From: DASTPP01 sp035762175
GTDB lineage: Bacteria > Myxococcota_A > Polyangia > Polyangiales > Polyangiaceae
Direction: 5' to 3'
NCBI GenBank assembly: GCA_035762175.1
Contig: DASTPP010000407.1
Location: forward strand, 1 to 64,000
Length of the DNA: 64,000 nt
Part shown: one piece after another, positions 9,301 to 17,007 of the stretch
How positions within the stretch are numbered: position 1 is the first letter of the stretch
Layout of the letters: every line of letters begins with the position of its first letter
Translations under genes and position numbers: made by a program
The notes under the pieces: model-generated
What the model saw: the letters and a program-made list of their open reading frames with translations, nothing else
Told to the model about the DNA's origin: nothing
Databases searched by the model: none

Positions 9301-9406
9301 GCTCGACGGCAGGGCGGGCGCGCTCTGGGTCGAGCGCCCGCCCGAGGGCCCGGCCTGGGAGGCGCTGCACGATCGGCTGCGTCGGGCGTCCGTCAGCGCC
9401 GGCTGA
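8312..9406 (+). CDS. L-threonylcarbamoyladenylate synthase, Sua5/YrdC/TsaC family
   Basis: Makes the threonylcarbamoyl-AMP used for t6A37 modification of tRNA. The YrdC domain shows FPTETVYGLGALALD, AKGRPPSNPVIVHV and APSANPSSAVSPTSADHV within residues 1-200. After a Pro/Ala linker a Sua5-type C-terminal domain begins at SPGQLARHYAPRTPL (about residue 250). 364 residues is the long Sua5 form rather than short TsaC. GTG start at 8312, 13 nt beyond the place where the E2 stop codon would be expected. Codon bias clearly favours this frame over the E2 read-through. Confidence 0.9.
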   Translation: MPPTERIAVDPGRPDPAALARAAAVLARGGLVAFPTETVYGLGALALDADAVRRIFAAKGRPPSNPVIVHVPGLAPARALAAPFPPLAEALADAFWPGPLTLVVPRSPRVPDVVTAGGPTVALRSPAHPVALGLLEALSAPVAAPSANPSSAVSPTSADHVLAGLDGRIDLVLDAGPCPLGIESTVVDATGDEPLVLRPGSITRDALAAVARARAPAPLAARAPSPPPSPGAAPSPGAVAPPGGGLAGEGPSAAPARSPGQLARHYAPRTPLSLKTRRELIEALQRPPTPPPALLWCGRAPGPAPAGALWVELPNEPAGYAARLYATLHELDGRAGALWVERPPEGPAWEALHDRLRRASVSAG

Positions 9407-9497
9407 AGCGGCCGCGAGGCGCTCGGCGCGGCGAGCCCGGGCGCGGCGGGTTGGCTGGCGCGACCGCCGCCCGCCGCGACCCGTGCCCGGACCCGGC

Positions 9498-10796
9498 TCA
9501 GGCCGCGGTCTCGACCGCTTCGTCGGACGGCGCGGGTGGGGGCTCCGAGGCGGCGGGCACCTGCGCGCGGCCGCGGCACGCCACCACGAGGGCGTAGCAG
9601 GCGAGCACGGCGCTGACGTGGTGCTGCCAGCCCACGTAGGTGCGGCCTTCGAAGTGATCGAGCCCGAGGCCACGCCTGAGCTCGTCGTGGGGCCGCCGCG
9701 AGCGCCCCCGCGCGCGCGCGAGACGCACCAGCTCTTCGATCGGCGTCTCGGGCGGCAGTGTGCTCAGCGCGTAGCGCGCGGGGGCGCCGCGGCCCTCGGG
9801 CCACTCGACGAGCAACTCTTGCTCGCGCGGCTCGCTCTGGCCCGGCTGGGCCGGCGCGACGCGCACGCGCGCGAAGCGCGAAGGGGCCGAGGCGTCGCCG
9901 GCGTCGGCGCCCGGCACGCGGCCGAAGGCGTGCGCCGGCAGCGCCCGCGCGATCTCGCGCGCCGGCATCCGGGCGCCGCCGAGCTCGGGGCAGACGAGGC
10001 CGGTGTCGGCGTCGATCTCGAGCAGGTACGGCAGCCCCGCGCGCGCGACGCCGTCGCGGAACGTACAATCGGACCCGTACGCCACGCCGGCGACGACGGG
10101 CGCCGCGGGCAGCCCCGCGCGCACGGCGTCGGCCAGCAGATCGAGCGCGATCTCGGACGTGCCCCGGAAGCGCAGCCCCTCGGGGATCTTGGCGCGCTTG
10201 CGCCGGCGCTCGTCGAAGGCCCACGCCTCGGGCAGAAAGAGGTCGAGGCCGACCGGCAGCTCGACCGGCAGGCGCTGCGAGCGGGTGACGAGCGTCAGGC
10301 CGACGGCGATCTGGCAGTTGAGCTGCCGGCCGGCCGCGCGGCTATACTGCCGCTGGACGCCGGGCGAGTGCTCGCCCTGCTTGGGGAAGCAAACGTCGTC
10401 GACGAGCCACGCCCCCGGCTCGCCCGCGGGCAGCTCGGCGAGCGCGAAGTGGGCGGCGAAGGCACGCAGGGCGCGGTCGTCCCAGCGCGACGAGTTGAGG
10501 AAGTGGCAGAGCCGATCATGGTACCGCTGGCTCAGGACCGGATCGCCCCCGGCCGCGCGCACCGCGATGGGCTCGGCGCTCTTGCGCTCGCCCTCGCCGA
10601 GCAGGCCGAGCACGTAAAGCGAGAACGAGGCCCGCCGCTCGGGGCGGCCGAGCAGCCCGCCGGCGCCCTCAAGGAAGCGCTCGAGCGCGTCTCGGGGCAC
10701 CACCGGGGCGAAGGGAAGGGGGCCCGAGGGGCCCGGGGTCGCGTGCGCGTCTGAAGAATTCTCCCACCCGAGAGCAGAGCTCGATTGATTCGACAT
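9498..10796 (-). CDS. IS701-family DDE transposase
   Basis: 432-residue protein. The catalytic-core segment WLVDDVCFPKQGEHSPGVQRQ followed by YSRAAGRQLNCQIAVGL is characteristic of IS701 transposases. Downstream features include RGTSEIALDLL, GVAYGSDCTFRDGV and the C-terminal RPHDELRRGLGLDHFEGR with the GW-HH segment expected around the third acidic residue. ATG at 10796 is supported by AGGAAGG about 6 nt upstream; the open frame beyond it is unlikely to be translated. I could not find convincing terminal inverted repeats, so element ends are unknown and it may be immobile. It lies 91 bp beyond the Sua5 stop, convergent with it. Confidence 0.9.
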   Translation of the reverse strand: MSNQSSSALGWENSSDAHATPGPSGPLPFAPVVPRDALERFLEGAGGLLGRPERRASFSLYVLGLLGEGERKSAEPIAVRAAGGDPVLSQRYHDRLCHFLNSSRWDDRALRAFAAHFALAELPAGEPGAWLVDDVCFPKQGEHSPGVQRQYSRAAGRQLNCQIAVGLTLVTRSQRLPVELPVGLDLFLPEAWAFDERRRKRAKIPEGLRFRGTSEIALDLLADAVRAGLPAAPVVAGVAYGSDCTFRDGVARAGLPYLLEIDADTGLVCPELGGARMPAREIARALPAHAFGRVPGADAGDASAPSRFARVRVAPAQPGQSEPREQELLVEWPEGRGAPARYALSTLPPETPIEELVRLARARGRSRRPHDELRRGLGLDHFEGRTYVGWQHHVSAVLACYALVVACRGRAQVPAASEPPPAPSDEAVETAA

Positions 10797-11020
10797 GACC
10801 TTCCTGCGGTAAGAAAAGTAAGCGCGCCCTCCGGCCCCGGACTCCGAGGGCCTCGGACCGGGGGGGTACGAGGCCGGCAGGCGAATGGTGTAGAGATGTC
10901 TCGACGCCCCCGTTTTGATCGTCCCGGCTGCCCCCTTTTTTGAACTTTGGGGGGCTCCCTTTGGCGCCGGTTGTCGCCGGTTGTGGGCAAGTTGCCGCCC
11001 CCTGCCGTGGCCGGCCGACG

Positions 11021-11181
11021 CCCCGCCCGCCGCGAGCCCGGAGCGACCAGCGGCCTGCCGGTGCTGCGCGCCGCGCTGGGCCCCCGCCCGCCGCGAGCCC
11101 GGAGCGACCTCGTCGCCGCGGGCCTCAGCGGCGAGGCGCGCGCGGCGCCGACACCCCGCCCGCCGCGGGCCCGGAGCGACC
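11021..11181. repeat. Three 28-bp direct repeats with 33- and 44-bp spacers
   Basis: Copies at 11021-11048, 11082-11109 and 11154-11181; the first two are identical and the third differs at one base. The shared core is CCCGCCGCGAGCCCGGAGCG. Unequal spacers, only three copies and no cas genes argue against CRISPR. Confidence 0.8.
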
Positions 11182-11709
11182 TCCCCCGGGAGCGGGCCCG
11201 ATGCCGGGCGGGGCGTCGCCGGCTGCAGTCGCCGCGCTATCTGGCGAAGAAGTCGCCTCGTTCGAAACGACACAGCGCGAATCGTGGCCTTAATCGAAAT
11301 ACTATTCGGAAAGGCATGGCGCGAGCGCGGCCGGGCGCCGGGCCGCCCGCGGGGCGGCCGGCACGCGCATCAGAGGCGGCTTTTTCCGTGGTGATGGGGG
11401 GCCTCGTCGCTTGCTGCCGGCGCGAGCGGGGGCGGGGTGCCACGCCATGATGACGGGGGGCCCCGACCGTGGGGCGCATCTTTTTTAACGGGATTGCGGG
11501 CGCTCGCCCCCGCGGGTCGATGTGCGCTGGTGAAACGAATTTTGCGAGGGTAGAACACGCGTCGCGGCAGCTAATTTTCTCCCGTGACGCGCGTGTCATG
11601 CCAGGCAGGCGAGTGCAGGGCAGGGGGGCGAGACAAAGCGAACCGAGGTTCGCAGTTGGTAAAGAGAGGTTTGTCTCCGCCCGAGGCGGGGGGGCGAAAA
11701 GCCGCGCCA

Positions 11710-11726
11710 AGGCTTGAAACAAGCCT
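11710..11726. promoter_or_regulatory. Short perfect inverted repeat (hairpin)
   Basis: AGGCTTG, three bases AAA, CAAGCCT. A 7-bp stem in a gene-free region; no T-run follows, so it is not a clear terminator. Confidence 0.4.
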
Positions 11727-11934
11727 CGCGAGCGTACGAGAGGGCCTCCAAAGGGGGTTCGGCCCGCCGCTCGGGGGCGGCACCGGGACACCCCGCCGGA
11801 GGGGGCCGAGCTCTCGGAGGGGGCAGGAAGGGAGGCAAGTCGTTCCCTCCGAGACATATTTTTACGCCATGATTGAATTTTAGCAAGACAGAATTGTTAT
11901 TTTTGACATTTTTGATGAGTAAAAAGTTTGAACG

Positions 11935-11953
11935 AAGCCTCTTCCTTAGGCTT
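11935..11953 (+). promoter_or_regulatory. Leader hairpin upstream of the ADYC lipoprotein gene
   Basis: AAGCCT, seven-base loop CTTCCTT, AGGCTT, about 33 nt before the ATG at 11986. The stem sequence resembles that of the 11710 hairpin. It may be a transcript leader structure or a dyad binding site; no function can be read directly. Confidence 0.4.
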
Positions 11954-11985
11954 GCTCTTGCCGTGGATATAGGCAGACTACGTAT

Positions 11986-12993
11986 ATGTCCCACCGCGGC
12001 TTGCTCGGTCTCGCAGTCGCCTCCATTCTCCTACTCGCCTGTGCTCCCGAGGGCGAAGTCGACGGAGAGGGCTGGCCCGACGCGGGCGAGGCGGCCGAGG
12101 TGCCGGGCGACGCGAGGCTGGGGCCCGAGGGCATTTCGACGAACGGCATTTCGACGAACGGCATCTCGACGAACGGCATCTCGACGAACGGCATTCCGAT
12201 CAACAACCAGACGCTCGAGGGCGTCGCGCTCGGCGGGGCGACGCTCGGCGCGCAGGCCCTCGGGGGCGTCACGCTCACGGCGACGGTCTTCTCGGCCACG
12301 CTGCCCGACGGCGGGGCGCTGAGCGGCGACCAGATCGTCGGGGCGAGCTTTCTGGGCGAGCTCACGAACGGTAACACGAAGAAGCTGCGGGTCGACGCGC
12401 GGGTGCAGCTCTCGGGGGCCGGCGCGGGGCTGAGCGCCTACGAAGTTACGTACAACACGTCGTCGGGGCGCAAGCACCTTTGCGGCCTCGACGCGAGCGG
12501 CCAGCCGGTGCTCGCCGTCCCCGTCATGGGCACGTGGAACTACGGGCAGGGCGTGCCCGGCGGCGGCGCCTTCACCCCGAGCGCGACCCACTTCACCTTC
12601 GCCTGCCGCGGCGCGGCCATCGCCAAGTGTGTCGAGCTCGGCTACCGCCCCTGGCAGGCCGCGCCGGGCGGCGGCACCCTGCAGAACCACCTCGCGGCCT
12701 GCACGCGCGCGCTGCGCGCCGACTACTGCGGCGACGGCACGTCGTGGACGGTCGACGGCACGACCATCAACCTCTACGACGCGGCCGGCGTGCAGGCCGA
12801 CACCGAGTCGTGGGGCTTCGAGGCCGAGTGGACGGCCAACGGCGCGCGCTTCATCACGGGCGGGTCGGGGGCGCGCTACACGCTGGTGGGCGGGGCGACG
12901 CCCCCCTGCCTGTCGACGCTGCTCTCGCCGAGCGCGGGCAACGCGGCGCACTTCTCGAGCGGCACGCTCTTGATGACCGAGTACGTGCACTGA
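11986..12993 (+). CDS. ADYC-domain lipoprotein with GISTN pentapeptide repeats
   Basis: 335 residues. Lipoprotein signal peptide with lipobox LLAC (C19), so probably membrane-anchored and facing the periplasm or exterior. After an acidic linker there are five tandem pentapeptides, GISTN four times then GIPIN (residues 49-73; DNA 12130-12204), followed by a Gly/Leu/Val pattern resembling a pentapeptide-repeat helix. The C-terminal domain carries LRADYCGDGTSWTVDGTTIN, the hallmark of the ADYC family, and several cysteines (CGLD, FACRGAAIAKC, LAACTR) likely in disulfides. The family is typical of myxobacteria and has no known function. Preceded by an AT-rich leader. Confidence 0.8.
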   Translation: MSHRGLLGLAVASILLLACAPEGEVDGEGWPDAGEAAEVPGDARLGPEGISTNGISTNGISTNGISTNGIPINNQTLEGVALGGATLGAQALGGVTLTATVFSATLPDGGALSGDQIVGASFLGELTNGNTKKLRVDARVQLSGAGAGLSAYEVTYNTSSGRKHLCGLDASGQPVLAVPVMGTWNYGQGVPGGGAFTPSATHFTFACRGAAIAKCVELGYRPWQAAPGGGTLQNHLAACTRALRADYCGDGTSWTVDGTTINLYDAAGVQADTESWGFEAEWTANGARFITGGSGARYTLVGGATPPCLSTLLSPSAGNAAHFSSGTLLMTEYVH

Positions 12994-13000
12994 CGCCCCG

Positions 13001-13140
13001 CCGCCCTCGGAGGGGCGGGGGCGCGGCCCGCCGCCCTCGAAAGGGGCGGCGGCGGGGGCGCGGCCCACCGCCCTCGAAAGGGGCGCGGCGGCGGGGGCGC
13101 GGCCTGCCGCCCTCGAAGCGGCGGGGGCGAAGGCGCGGCC
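13001..13140. repeat. Imperfect GC-rich tandem repeat downstream of the ADYC gene
   Basis: CCGCCCTCG begins at 13001, 13031, 13068 and 13107 (periods 30, 37, 39), each followed by a G-rich run ending near GGGGGCGCGGCC. It fills the gap between the lipoprotein stop and the convergent HMG-CoA synthase gene. Confidence 0.75.
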
Positions 13141-13159
13141 CCCCGGCCGCCGGCGGCGC

Positions 13160-14362
13160 TCAGGGCGCGGGCGCGACGTAGGAGCGGCGGTGCTCGCGCA
13201 CGCCGAGGAAGCGGTAGTCGTCGGGCGGGGCCTCGACGGCGGGCCGCTCGTCGTGCGCCTCGCGGGCGCGCATCACCTCTTCGTACTCGGCGATCGAGAG
13301 GGCCGTCCTCGCCGCGAGCATGGCCTCGAGCCCGAGCGCCCGCACCCGCGCCTGGGCGCCGGGGTTCACGGTGCCCGAGAAGAACTCGGCGCACGAGCCG
13401 CTGCCGTAGCTGAAGAGCCCGATGCGCGCGCCGTCGAGCGGCCGCGGCGCCGTGGCGAGCAGGCTGGCGAGGGCGAGGTAGAGCGAGCCCGTGTAGAGGT
13501 TGCCGACCTGCGAGGGCAGCGCGAGCGAGGGGCCGACCAGCCGCTCGAAGCTCGCGTCGGGCTCGGGGTCGCCGTCGACCGCGCGCAGGTGCCGGTGCGC
13601 CTTCTTCGCCATCTTGGCGTAGGGCACGTGGTAGGCGAGGGCCGCGAAGCGCTCGCTGAAGAAGGGCACCCCGGGCGCGCCCGCCAGCTCTTTGTAGTGC
13701 CCGTACGCGCCCGCGAGCGCGTCGAGGTAGCAGCGCACCGAGTAGTGCCCGTCGACCAGCGCGTCTTTCGAGTAGAGCGGGCGCCAGAAGTCGTGCACGT
13801 CGTTCGACCAGACCCCCGAGAGCCCCGCGTCGAGCGCCACGAGCCGCGGCGAGTCGGACACGAGCAGCGCCACCGCCCCCGCCCCCTGCGTCGGCTCGCC
13901 CGCCGAGCCGAGCCCGTAGCGCGCCACGTCGCTGCACACGATGAGCGCCTTCTGCCCCCGCGCGCTGCCGCTGCGCACCCAGTCGAGCGCCAACTGCAGC
14001 GCCGCCGTGCCCCCGTAGCACGCGTGCTTCGTCTCGAAGACCCGGCAGCGCCGCCCGATGCCCAAAAGCCCCTGCACGTACGACGACGCCGGCTTCGCGT
14101 GATCGACCGCCGTCTCGGTGCCCACCACCAGCATGCCCACGCCCCCCGGGTCGACCCCCGCCGCCCCGAGCGCCATGCGCCCCGCCCGCGCCGCCAACGT
14201 CACCGTGTCGTCGCCGGGCTGCGGCACCGCCATGCGCCGCGTGCCCAGCCCCTCGACGTACTTGCCGGGCGGCACCCCGCGCGCCGCCGCCAACGCCTCG
14301 AGCTCGAGATACGTCGACGGCACCGCCACGCCCATCGCCTCGATGCCCACCGCTTGCGTCAT
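13160..14362 (-). CDS. Hydroxymethylglutaryl-CoA synthase (mevalonate-type)
   Basis: Condenses acetyl-CoA with acetoacetyl-CoA. The acylated cysteine is C115 in ETKHACYGGT, the general acid/base glutamate is E83 in VGTETAVD, and the histidine segment appears as AYHVPYAKMAKKAHRH. 400 residues, bacterial HMGS size. ATG at 14362 is preceded by GGAGG about 5 nt upstream; the frame extends further but lacks this site. In myxobacteria HMGS serves isoprenoid synthesis and an alternative route to isovaleryl-CoA, which would complement the branched-chain dehydrogenase at 4.5-8.3 kb. No polyketide cluster surrounds it, so a beta-branching role is unlikely. Confidence 0.9.
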   Translation of the reverse strand: MTQAVGIEAMGVAVPSTYLELEALAAARGVPPGKYVEGLGTRRMAVPQPGDDTVTLAARAGRMALGAAGVDPGGVGMLVVGTETAVDHAKPASSYVQGLLGIGRRCRVFETKHACYGGTAALQLALDWVRSGSARGQKALIVCSDVARYGLGSAGEPTQGAGAVALLVSDSPRLVALDAGLSGVWSNDVHDFWRPLYSKDALVDGHYSVRCYLDALAGAYGHYKELAGAPGVPFFSERFAALAYHVPYAKMAKKAHRHLRAVDGDPEPDASFERLVGPSLALPSQVGNLYTGSLYLALASLLATAPRPLDGARIGLFSYGSGSCAEFFSGTVNPGAQARVRALGLEAMLAARTALSIAEYEEVMRAREAHDERPAVEAPPDDYRFLGVREHRRSYVAPAP

Positions 14363-14538
14363 GATGCCTCCGTCAGCTTCGGGTGGCCGCCTCAGGGGGG
14401 CCAAAAACCTTGACAAGAAGGCTATAGACGCATTTTGTGCGGGGTGCCAGCGCGCCGCGTCAAAGGCGAGCCCAAACGCCCGGCCCCGAACCCGGCCTTC
14501 GCCCGGGCCCCACCCCCCTCAGCCCGCCAGAAAGGGCG

Positions 14539-15420
14539 TCAAATCGAGCTCGGCCGCAGCGCCCGCCGCCGGATGAGCCCCTCCTGCGCCGTCGACGCCA
14601 CCAGGCGCCCGTCGCGCGTGAAGAAGCGCCCCCGCACGAAGCCCCGCGCCCCGTGCGCCGCCGGGCTCTCCATCGCGTGCAAGAGCCACTCGTCGCAGCG
14701 AAACGGCTGGTGGAACCACATCACGTGATCGATCGACGCGATCTGCAGGCCCGGCGTCAGCCAGTTCACCCCGTGCGGCACGAGCGACGTCGTGACGAAC
14801 GAGAAGTCGGACACGTACGCGAGCAGGTAGCGGTGCAGCGCCGGGTCGTCGGGCAGGGGGGCCGCGGCGCGCAGCCAGAGCAGGCGCCGGGCCTCGCGCG
14901 GCGTCGGCGAGAAGGGGTCGTCGTCGGGGTCGGCCGCGCGCATCTCGAAGGGCCGCTCGGCGCTCGCCCGCTCGACCGCGAACTTGGGCAGGCGCCCGAC
15001 GTGCTTCGCCATGCGCTCGCGGTCGGTCGGCAGCGACTCGGGCGGGGGCGCCTCGGGCATCGGGTCTTGGTGCTCGAAGCCCGCCTCGCCCACCTGGAAC
15101 GACGCCGACAGGTTGAAAATGGGCCGCCCCGCCTGGATCGCCACCACGCGCCGGGTCGTGAACGAGGTGCCGTCGCGGATGCGATCGACGTCGTAGACGA
15201 TGGGCCTCGAGACGTCGCCCGGCCGCAGGAAGTACGCGTGCAGCGAGTGCACCGGCCGCTCGCGCGGCACGGTCTGCGCGGCCGCCGAGAGCGCCTGGCC
15301 GAGCACCTGCCCGCCGAAGACCGTGCCCCAGCCGAGGTCTTGGCTGGGGCCGCGAAAGAGGTTCTCTTCGATGCGCTCGAGCGAGAGCTGCGCGACGAGG
15401 TCTTGCAGGGCCTTGGACAC
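14539..15420 (-). CDS. tesB: Acyl-CoA thioesterase II
   Basis: Hydrolyses acyl-CoA thioesters. Double-hotdog protein colinear with E. coli TesB over its whole length: FRGPSQDLGWGTVFGGQVLG, HSLHAYFLRPGD, the catalytic-Asp segment IDHVMWFHQPF and the Gln-containing TAQEGLIRR near the end. I place the start at GTG 15420 because the resulting MSKALQDLV aligns with the known N-terminus; a GTG at 15435 would add five residues. 293 residues. Same strand as its neighbours, 88 bp downstream of the RNA ligase gene. Confidence 0.93.
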   Translation of the reverse strand: MSKALQDLVAQLSLERIEENLFRGPSQDLGWGTVFGGQVLGQALSAAAQTVPRERPVHSLHAYFLRPGDVSRPIVYDVDRIRDGTSFTTRRVVAIQAGRPIFNLSASFQVGEAGFEHQDPMPEAPPPESLPTDRERMAKHVGRLPKFAVERASAERPFEMRAADPDDDPFSPTPREARRLLWLRAAAPLPDDPALHRYLLAYVSDFSFVTTSLVPHGVNWLTPGLQIASIDHVMWFHQPFRCDEWLLHAMESPAAHGARGFVRGRFFTRDGRLVASTAQEGLIRRRALRPSSI

Positions 15421-15508
15421 GCCGGCAAGGTACACGCTCGCCGGGCCCCGCGCACGCCGGGCCGCCCCGCGGCGCCCCCGCCGACCGCGTCGCCCGAGCG
15501 CCCGCCGC

Positions 15509-16726
15509 TCAGCCCTCGTCGTCGGCGGCCGCGCGCGTCGTAAAAAGCGCGAGCGCCGCCTCGGGGTCGTTCCGCCACGCGCGCAGCGTCGGCACCGGCT
15601 CGCCGACGAGCGCCGAGGCGACGACCAGGCGGGCGTCGTCGTCGCGGCCGTCGTAGAGCTTGATCGCCGCCGCGAACCAGTGCGGCTCGGCGAGCTCGGG
15701 CGTCGCCGCCCGCAGCGCGTTGACCCGCTCGACGTAGTCGCGCTTCGTGAGCCCGAGCGCCCCCTCGAGCCCCCGCTGCAGCGCCCCGAAGGCGGCGTCG
15801 GCCGCCCGCCGCGCGGCGAAGTAGGGCCGCAGCGACCCGAGCGCGTACGCCGACGCCTCGTGATCGAGCCCGAGGCGGGCGAAGGCGGGCGCGACCTCGG
15901 CCTCGTCGCCGAGCCCGAGCAAGAAGGCGATGCGCCGCGCGCCCCGCTCGCCCAGCGTGGCCATGTGGCCGTGCAGGCGCAGGTACTCGGCCGCCTTGAG
16001 CTTCATCAAGAAGGCCCGCCCCGCGCGGTCGCGGAACCTCGCCACCACGCCCTCGCGCCCGCTCATGGCCGCGACGTGCCCGAGCACCTCGTCGAGCCCC
16101 CGGGGCAGCGCGTGCGCGGGCGCGGGCGGCACCCCCGCCCGCCGCTCGAGGTGCTCGCTGAGGTCGCCGCCCCAGCGCGGCGCGAGCGTGCGCTTGCACA
16201 CCGCGCCCAGAAAGTAGAGCCCCGGCTCGTCGTAGCGAATCACCAGCGCGTGCTCCGGACCGACGAACTCGAAGAGCAGCGAGTGGCCCGCGACGAGCGG
16301 ATCTCGCCCCCCCTCGAGCAGCTCGAGCAGCCCCGGGTGCCGCCGCTCGATGAGCGCCCGCACCGGCTTCTCGAACGACCCGAGCGTCGCCTGCCCGCGC
16401 GTGCGCAGCGCCGGCCCCCCCTCGCGCGCGTCGGCCACGACGAGCGTGCCGTCGAGCTTCTCGACGAACTCGACCTCGCCCGACGCGAGCGCGCCCCGGA
16501 ACGCCGCGTCGTGGTCGGCGCGCTCGCCGTGGTTGAAGAACTTCGGCCAGCCCGCCGACCGCACGTGGCCCTGCCGGTCGGTCACCAGCGACCGCAAGGG
16601 CAGCTCGTCGTCGCGCCAGGCATACTTGGTCTTGAAGGGCTGAATCAGCACCTCGTCGCCGTGGTGCGTCACCCGGAAGCTCTTGCGGTCGATGGCGTCG
16701 AGATCGACGCGGTAGGTCGAAGACAT
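15509..16726 (-). CDS. T4 Rnl1-like RNA ligase
   Basis: Predicted ATP-dependent RNA ligase joining 5'-phosphate and 3'-hydroxyl RNA ends through a lysyl-AMP intermediate. Nucleotidyltransferase motifs are in order: motif I EKLDGTL with lysine K90, motif III LLFEFVGP, motif IV REGVVARF, motif V FLMKLKAAEYL. The upstream WPKFFNHGE is the conserved block of T4 RNA ligase 1 relatives. A C-terminal helical region of about 140 residues follows. 405 residues, ATG 16726 with only a weak purine-rich GAGAGAA upstream. It lies between tesB and a YegD-like Hsp70 gene. No Pnkp or tRNA-cutting toxin is nearby, so the substrate is unknown. Confidence 0.85.
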   Translation of the reverse strand: MSSTYRVDLDAIDRKSFRVTHHGDEVLIQPFKTKYAWRDDELPLRSLVTDRQGHVRSAGWPKFFNHGERADHDAAFRGALASGEVEFVEKLDGTLVVADAREGGPALRTRGQATLGSFEKPVRALIERRHPGLLELLEGGRDPLVAGHSLLFEFVGPEHALVIRYDEPGLYFLGAVCKRTLAPRWGGDLSEHLERRAGVPPAPAHALPRGLDEVLGHVAAMSGREGVVARFRDRAGRAFLMKLKAAEYLRLHGHMATLGERGARRIAFLLGLGDEAEVAPAFARLGLDHEASAYALGSLRPYFAARRAADAAFGALQRGLEGALGLTKRDYVERVNALRAATPELAEPHWFAAAIKLYDGRDDDARLVVASALVGEPVPTLRAWRNDPEAALALFTTRAAADDEG

Positions 16727-16800
16727 GGTTCTCTCGCCCCCAGCCCGCTCGTCTCGGTTCGGCGGGCGCGGCCGCCCGCAGTATACCCCCACGCAGCCCG

Positions 16801-16957
16801 CGCGCGACCGCCCGACGTCGCCCCCACGGCGCGCGCGACTCGCCAATGTCGCCCCCACGGCGCGCGCGACTCGCCGATGTCGCCCCCGGGGCCCGCCCGC
16901 GCCCGGCCGACGTCGCCCCCGGGGCCCCGCCCCCGACCGGCCGACGTCGCCCCCGGG
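16801..16957. repeat. Five tandem units of 31-34 bp between Hsp70-like and RNA ligase genes
   Basis: The core GACGTCGCCCCC (two units read GATGTC or AATGTC) starts at 16814, 16845, 16876, 16909 and 16943, spaced 31, 31, 33 and 34 bp. Units two and three are nearly identical. The array fills most of the 281-bp gap upstream of the RNA ligase start (16727-17007) and could carry its promoter or regulatory sites. Confidence 0.8.
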
Positions 16958-17007
16958 GCCCGCCCCCGCTCGCCGAGGGCCGCGCTCGACCCGGCCGAGC
17001 GCCGGGG

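Larger units (their letters stand above)
10797..11985. other. Gene-poor stretch between IS701 transposase and ADYC lipoprotein
   Basis: No convincing gene. Contents: the transposase leader with its Shine-Dalgarno, three 28-bp direct repeats (11021-11181), a hairpin at 11710-11726 and a progressively AT-richer segment from about 11480. The last 120 bp (about 11860-11985) is by far the most AT-rich part of the neighbourhood and presumably holds the promoter of the downstream lipoprotein. A TTGACA is present at 11903-11908, without a good -10 at standard spacing. Confidence 0.6.

Noticed and set aside
9407..9497. Terminal repeat of the IS701 element
   Set aside because: Compared with 10800-11000 in reverse complement; no convincing match, so element ends are not called.
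11903..11931. TTGACA promoter upstream of the ADYC gene
   Set aside because: No acceptable -10 box at 16-18 bp; reported only as a component of the AT-rich leader.
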